Assembly (NCBI GenBank): GCA_003508835.1
Contig: PUFA01000312.1
Coordinates: 1,240,501-1,304,500, forward strand
From: Eonycteris spelaea
Taxonomy: Eukaryota; Chordata; Mammalia; Chiroptera; Pteropodidae
Reading direction: 5' to 3'
Length of the DNA stretch: 64,000 nt
Shown: piece after piece, positions 58,221 to 64,000 of the stretch
Layout of the letters: each line of letters starts with the position of its first letter
Numbering within the stretch: the first letter of the stretch is position 1
Notes under the pieces: model-generated
What the model was told of the DNA's origin: nothing
The model's input: only the letters and a program-made list of their open reading frames with translations
Database searches by the model: none
Translations under genes and position numbers: made by a program

Positions 58221-61200
58221 ATGGCGGGCTCGGAAGAGCTGGGGCTCCGGGAGACACGCTGAGGGTCCTAGCTGCCTTCCTTAGGCGGGGTGACACTTCC
58301 GGGTCCCCCATTCCGACCCCACCCAGGTAGGAGGAGGTGCCCTCATCCCTCGGGGTCCTGCCTGTGGGGTGGGCTCTCTAACACTTGCTCCTGGTCTCAG
58401 TCTTTCTCCTTTCCCCTCTCGTCTTATCTGGCTCTATTTCTTGTCCCTGGGGTTGCAGGGAGAGGTCCTCAGTGGGAGAAAAAAGGGACTGCTTGCAGGA
58501 GATTTCTGAGGTCACTCTCTGAGGTCCCCTTCTCCAGGAACCCAGCCCAGGAGGAGCCGACAGACTTCCTGAGCCGCCTTCGCAGATGTCTTCCCTGCTC
58601 CCTGGGTCAAGGAGCAGTTCCCACTGAGTCCCCCGGCCTTGCTCCCTGCCCCTCCAGCCCTGCTATGGTTCAGAGCCTGGTAAGAGATTTTCCTAGATGA
58701 CTGGTGAGCTGGCAGGGCCAGGAGCTTTGGTTCCTAAAGTACAGACAGGATAAGGACCTAGTTCAGGGTCACTCAGCTAAGCAGGTAGGTAGCCCTGCGG
58801 CATCTTCAGCACCTCCCCTCACCATTCTATCCCCTCCCCCGCCAATCCCAGTTAAATTTCTATCTGTCAATTTTGTGAGCAGGCTTCAGGAGGGCTGTTT
58901 GTCCCTTTCTAGTTGTTATCTCCTTATCTGCTCCGCAGATTTTTGTAGCCACTAGTACCCCCAATAGGGAGGTAGGAGACCTGGTTTTCAATCACAACTC
59001 CCTGGTGGTTTGATTACATGACTCAGAAAATCCTTTTCTTCCTGTGCATCTAAAAGCAGGCATGGGGTGGGGGACGGGAGTCGTTGGACTTGATCAAGAG
59101 TGACCCACAACTTTCCTCTCATATGTGAGCCTGGACAGACTAGTCATGGCTCCTGGGAAGTGCTAGTTTGCAAAGGATTGCCCAGCTGGAGAGGAAAGTT
59201 CTGTGATCAGTCGATGATTCCAGAAATGGGCAAGGTGGGCTTCCATGTGTTCGCCTTAAGTCCAGTTTGGGGGACACGATAAAGTGGAAAGTACAAGGGT
59301 CTTTTGCCAAGTGTGCTCCCTGGGCCTTACTTGACCCCGTCATGAAATGGAAATCGTCACTACCTGGTGAGGTGGTTGGGAGGAGAGACCCATAACTTCC
59401 TGATGTCCCGGAGACCTGACACTGGCTCTTTTCACCCTAGGCCCAGCTACTCCAGACTTCTATGCCCTGGTGGCCCAGCGGCTGGAACAGCTGGTTCAAG
59501 AGCAACTGCGATCCCCACCTAGCCCAGGTAAGGTGCAGGGGGACCCTGGAGAAGGGTGAAGGTAGAAGGGTCTCCAGGGTTCTGCACTCAGCCAAATTCT
59601 GTTCTGTCCCCCAGAATTACAGGGTCCCCCACCCACAGAGAAGGAAGCCCTGCTGCGGAGGCTGGTGGCCTTGCTGGAGGAGGAGGCAGAAGACATCAAC
59701 CAGAAGGTGATGGTTGGTCTGCTGCATCCCTTAACTAGGATAGGAATTGCTGGCTGATTGGCCACTGGGATCAGAAGCTGGATCTGCATTCTCATTGGAT
59801 GGTCAGGTGGGGCAAGGGTGGGACAGGGCTTTCATAAGGGTGGAGTGACGGGCATGCCAGGACAAGGCAGTACTTTAAATGAGAGGCTTTCATCACTCGT
59901 TCGAGGAGCCTGGTTTAAGGCAGGGAGTGTGGCTATCACCATGATCTAGGAAAGAAATTGGGACCAGTTGAGGACAGAAGGGAGTATGTGGCGGTGGGAG
60001 GGGAACGTGCTTTGGAGAAGGCTGTGTAATCTGAAGCCCTGATTGACTCTGGGCGCACAGAGGAGAATGTGGAGGAAGTGGACTGTGGAGGTGTGTGTGC
60101 CTTTGTACTAGAATATGATTGGTTCAGGAACTTGGCAAAGTGTATGGTCCTGTGATATTAATTGTATGGTGGTAGGCGAGGTTGTCATAGACACTGGCCT
60201 GTCCTCCTGGGCTGTCAGGGAACCATGCCTGGGGTGTGGCTAGATTAACATTATAGAACTTAAAGTAAAGCTTGGCCCTCATTGGCTGTGGAGGGCTCCG
60301 CAGGGGCGTGGCTTAGCTTCTTGGGTTCTAGCCTCCCCCTCCTGGGAGCGGCAGGTACCAACCTGAGTTATGATTGGCTGATGTGATGGATAGGGGCGTG
60401 GCTTGAGAGTTAGTCTCTAGAACTCCCTTGACCCAGAAAGCCATGCCTTCAAGCCTCCTCTTCGGAGGCAGACAGACTGTTCCTCTTCCCGCCCCACAGC
60501 TGGCCTCGGACCCTGCCCTCCGCCGCAAGCTGGCGCGCCTCTCGGCCGGCTCCTTTGCCCGCCTAGTGGAGCTGTTCTCCAGCCGGGAGGGCAGCCCTCG
60601 CCCAGCCGCGCATGCCCGTCGTTGCCGTGCCCCGGGCCCCCGCCGCCTTCCCCGGAGCCCCTGGCCCGCCTGGCCCTGGCCATGGAGCTGAGCAGACGCG
60701 TGGCCCGGCTGGGGGCACCCTAGCCGGACTCAGCGTGGAGCACGTGCACAGCTTCACGCCCTGGATCCAGGCCCACGGGGCTGGGTGAGCCGCCAGAACC
60801 TGTCCGGGCCCCCTTTACCTAATCGTAATTGTGCGTGGGGGCGAGGGGGGAGCTTCTTCGGTTCCCTTAAGACGTCACAGGTGTTCTCCAGACCCACCAT
60901 TCACCTTTTCCGTAGGTACTGAGCACTTACTGTACACCAGGCACCAAGGTGATCAGTGGGTTATTGTGAGGATTAAATGGGATCATCCTTGAAGTACTTA
61001 GCGCTCTGCGGGCATTCGGTTGCATATTATCCGGTGACTGACTGGGCAACGCTGCCTGGTGGGATGCCCTCCCTGGGTGTCCCCGCCTCACTTCTGCTCC
61101 CCTGCTCTGCTCCGGTATTACCCCCAGCGAGGTCTTCTCCGCCCCACTTCCCACCACCTCTGCACCTCTCCACCCACTCCCCTTCCATTTTCGCTGCTTT

Positions 61201-62594
61201 ATTCCTTTTGGTAGCACTCTGCACCTTCTAAAGGATGGTAGAAATGATTGCTTTTACTTATTTTTCTTTGCCTTCTCCTGCCCCTGACACATCAGCTTCA
61301 AAAGGCCAAGGAGTCTTACCTTGCTCACTCACTGCGTTCAGCCCAGTGCCAGGTTCAGAGTGTACTGGGCTCCAGTGTGCTGGCTGTGCGACATTGGCAG
61401 TTGCCCCGTCTCCCTGAGCACCTATTTGTCCCCGTCCAGTGGGCACCATCACTCACTTGCCTCATTGCTCAGGTATGCAGTCAGAAAGACATCTGCCAGA
61501 CCCTCAGAATGTAACCTTTGCTTTACAGAGTGGCAGGGTCTGACCAGGTGAGGTTGAGGAGCGGGAAGGAGGGGCTGGTAGGGCTGGAGCGCGGTGAGCA
61601 AGGGGGAGAGTAATAGCCCTGAGCAGGAGGTCATGCTGGGACTCTGTAAGCCCGGAATCCCTGGAGGCCTCTGAGCAGGTGAGGGGCAAGAGGAGACTTA
61701 GGTGTTAACGCGCGCCCTCTGGCGGCGGCGTGGAGAACACTGTAAGGCGAGAGGGCGGAGTAGGGAGTTTGGAGGGTATGATTGCGCGAGTCCACCCTGG
61801 AGATGAGGGTGGCTCAGACCAGCGTGGGGGCCCTGGAGGATTCTGGATTTAATTCGGAGGTACTGATGACAGGTTTTGCTAATGGAGTGGATGCGAGGAC
61901 TGAGTGGCAGACAGGCATCAAGGATGCTGGCCTGAGCAACTGCAGGGCTGTACCCGTGTCCCTGGAGATGGAGGTCTGGGTGCTGGGCGGGGCGGGGACG
62001 CTGGTTTGCGGAAGAGTCAGAGATGATTGCAGGTGGTCAAGTTAAGCAAGGAGACCCTTTATACCTCATAGCAAAGTGATGAGGGCACAGCGGATGAAAG
62101 AACCTGGAGGTCAGCCCAGACGCTTGTCGCTTGTCGCTTGTCGCTTGTCGAGTTGTAAGATTATTTCATTGAAAGGAATAAAAGGTGAGCTTGGTGGGAG
62201 TTCGCCAAGGATTTCAGTGGGATGATCCCATTTAAGCCCACAGCAACCTGTGGGATTTGGTTATGATGCTGGTTTTATGGAGGCAGAGAGGGAACGTTCC
62301 TCATGCATGGGATTGGAATCAGCTCTTTGACACGAAGCCAGGGTTCTTAAACCCCAGCTCTCTACCTCCCTCTCTCTGGGACTCTGTCTCCGCCCACCCC
62401 TGGGTCTCTGGCCCTCTTTCTGGTCTCTGTCTCCCCTCTCTGGTACTTTGCCTGCCCCGTCCCTGCTCTCACTGGGCTGGTGTGGGTGCGGCTGTAATTG
62501 GAAGATGCCTCCACTCATGATGCTCTGCCACTTCTCCCCCCAGGAGGGCATCCTGGCAGCTTCACCCGTGGACTTGAACTTGCCCCTGGACTGA
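58221..62594 (+). CDS. BCL2L12: BCL2L12, BCL2-like protein 12
   Basis: Six coding exons: 58221-58326 (exon begins at 58213), 58538-58679, 59441-59527, 59615-59706, 60500-60784, 62544-62594. This proline-rich BCL2-family-related protein has a C-terminal BH2-like motif and is reported to act on caspases and p53 in the nucleus and cytoplasm. Landmarks: MAGSEELGLRE, EEPTDFLSRLRRCLPCSLG, PDFYALVAQRLEQLVQEQL, RRLVALLEEEAEDINQK, LASDPALRRKLARLSAGSFA, SVEHVHSFTPWIQAHG and EGILAASPVDLNLPLD. Five single-base deletions break the frame: 58251-58253, 58630-58634, about 60594-60596, 60711-60715 and 60777-60780. Restored length is 768 nt, 255 residues. Human long isoforms extend further upstream into the exon ending at 57,580; that extension is not resolved here. 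Confidence 0.96.
59757..60377 (+). promoter_or_regulatory. Cluster of five ATTGG (inverted CCAAT) motifs in BCL2L12 intron 5
   Basis: ATTGG at 59,757, 59,794, 60,118, 60,281 and 60,373, mostly as TGATTGGCTG or CATTGGCTG. Motif evidence only. Confidence 0.4.
60900..61020 (+). repeat. MIR-family SINE fragment
   Basis: GTACTGAGCACTTACTGTAC, CACCAGGCACCAAGG and TTATTGTGAGGATTAAATGG match MIR. In BCL2L12 intron 6. Confidence 0.65.
61712..61725 (-). promoter_or_regulatory. Candidate CTCF site
   Basis: GCGCCCTCTGGCGG on the plus strand is the complement of CCGCCAGAGGGCGC, close to the CTCF core CCASNAGRKGGCRS. In BCL2L12 intron 6. Confidence 0.5.
62121..62150 (+). repeat. (CGCTTGT)4 microsatellite
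   Basis: Four perfect 7-base units in BCL2L12 intron 6. Confidence 0.95.
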
Positions 62595-62742
62595 CATCTT
62601 TCTCAGAAGGTGATATGAGACTGGAATTCAGGTCCCTGAGCTTTTTGTGTGCCTCCCAAGCCCTCCCATTCCACTCAGGGCTGTGGGGTGGTGGCCACCC
62701 TCACTGGTTTTGCCAAAAAAAAAAAATTGTTTAAAAACTTTA

Positions 62743-62748
62743 TATTAA
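62743..62748 (+). terminator. BCL2L12: BCL2L12 polyadenylation signal ATTAAA
   Basis: ATTAAA about 150 bases after the BCL2L12 stop, preceded by an A-run at 62,716. Confidence 0.7.
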
Positions 62749-62759
62749 AAACTTTTTCA

Positions 62760-63239
62760 AGTATTTAGTTGTTTGTACTTTAACTTGGGACTAAAGTTCT
62801 AAGTAGGAAGTGTGATTAAAGATCTAATTTATCAGTTGAGGAAAGAGCCAATTTAGTCATTCTAGAAACGTTGATTTGGAGTGCTTATGAGTCCTTGTAA
62901 CCTGAACATACAGCATATTTGAGGATATCTGTAAATATGATTCCAGCTAATTACATTTTCCCCTTTTTATTGCATGATTTAATTCTTCCAGCTAACCCTG
63001 TGTTGATGCTCACGGAGACTTTCCAGATGATTCCAGAAGAAAGCTATAATCTTCCTTCCCGGGGCATCCAGCACACCACTCTCTTCTCATTTTTCTACTC
63101 CCACTGCTCCTTCTGACCCTTTCTTGCTGCTTCCTCCTCATCTACCTGTAGACTTGGGTGTGTCACCTTTTTAAGGCGATAGTCCCTTTCACGGAGTTAT
63201 ATTTGTAAATACACACGATGAAACGTACAGGATTATGAG
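62760..63239. other. Intergenic DNA downstream of BCL2L12
   Basis: AT-richer than the rest of the window. No exon or confidently named repeat was seen. Confidence 0.5.
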
Positions 63240-63900
63240 GGAAAGCAATTACAGCTGGTCTTCGTTATGCGCAGGTTCTGGATTTGCAAATTTGCATACG
63301 CACTAATATTTACATGTAATCCCCAGATTATTACCCATGCAACTTTCATGGTCCTTGTGGCCACGCATGTGGGCAGAGCAGCAAAAGATTTGATTCACCT
63401 GATGTGTGCCTTCTTGGCTGAGGTTGACCAAGGCGACACGTGTCCTGTCCACAGTCTATTTAGTGCCCTGTTTTTCTGCTTTCTGTGATTTTCGTAGCAA
63501 TTTTGCTGTTGAAAAGGCCTTGAGCATAGTACCAAATTGCTGTCCACTGTCCTAAGTGCAGGAAGGCTGTCTTGTTTCCTGGTTGGAAAAGCTTCATTCA
63601 GGCATGAGATATTGTGCTCTTGGCTGTGACTCCATTGCATGTGATTCAACAACGTATATTAAATAAGGTGCCTTTAAACAGAAACACAAAATAAGGTGAT
63701 GTATCTATGGGTTGACAAAAGTGTTGTAATGAGATTCACAGAATCCTGAGCCCTTATTTTGCCAGGAACAATGGCTCAGTATTTGCTAAGTCAGTGTGGC
63801 AGTGACCTTAGAGAACATAGCTACCAGGAATAATAAGAACTGACTGTATGTTGAAGTAAGGTGTTCAACGTTAATATAAAAACGAGTGGCATATTAATAG
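63240..63900 (+). mobile_element. Tigger-type (pogo/TcMar) DNA transposon relic
   Basis: Starts near AGCTGGTCTTCGTTATGCGC and ends near ATAAGAACTGACTGTATGTT. Internal phrases (CTGAGGTTGACCAAGGCGAC, GGAACAATGGCTCAGTATTT) match a Tigger-family element. The transposase frame is destroyed. Confidence 0.55.
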
Positions 63901-64000
63901 GTGTGCCTGTTCATTAACACACTAGAAAGACCTAGAATGGGTCTAATGTCCACGTTTTAAGCAGAGCAGGAAGGACTCTTTCAGATGTATCAGTTCTTGC

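Overview
The window is ordinary placental-mammal nuclear DNA. It holds split genes with GT/AG introns, CpG-island promoters, polyadenylation signals and old interspersed repeats (MIR, L2, L1, hAT and Tigger relics). Gene content and order, PRRG2 > PRR12 > (RRAS <) > SCAF1 > (IRF3 <) > BCL2L12 >, match human 19q13.33. There are no Alu elements and I recognised no young lineage-specific SINE, so the source is not a primate. IRF3 has serine at position 185, a residue I recall as reported for bats where human has leucine; with the sparse young repeats this weakly suggests a bat. Species is an inference only.

Layout: PRRG2 (vitamin-K-dependent Gla transmembrane protein) occupies about 0.6-4.7 kb. 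PRR12 (AT-hook, proline-rich nuclear protein) runs from a CpG island at about 5 kb to a 3' UTR ending near 29 kb. About 29-32.5 kb is intergenic. RRAS lies on the minus strand at 32.5-36.4 kb. A 1.6 kb gap with a repeated octamer-like element and a CpG island separates it from SCAF1 (plus strand, about 38.1-51.5 kb). SCAF1 is tail-to-tail with IRF3 (minus strand, 52.4-56.4 kb plus upstream 5' exon). IRF3 and BCL2L12 (plus strand, 57.5-62.75 kb) are head-to-head over a shared promoter. The last 1.2 kb is intergenic and contains a Tigger-type DNA transposon relic.

The genes are functionally unrelated neighbours: membrane receptor-like, chromatin/neuronal, small GTPase, RNA polymerase II CTD-associated splicing factor, innate immune transcription factor and BCL2-family-like protein. 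They do not form an operon-like system.

Exon arithmetic shows a technical problem. PRRG2, PRR12, RRAS, SCAF1 and BCL2L12 each carry single-base indels, nearly all one C or G short in a homopolymer, about 20 in total; IRF3 has none. Restoring one base per site returns each total coding length to a multiple of three and close to the human length (RRAS exactly 218 codons plus stop). I read these as consensus-sequence errors rather than pseudogenes. No new gene system was found. The most interesting unexplained structures are non-coding: a decaying array of X-box-like palindromes in PRRG2, an octamer-like/GC-box array upstream of RRAS, clusters of CCAAT motifs in introns, and a cluster of ZNF143-like motifs inside IRF3.
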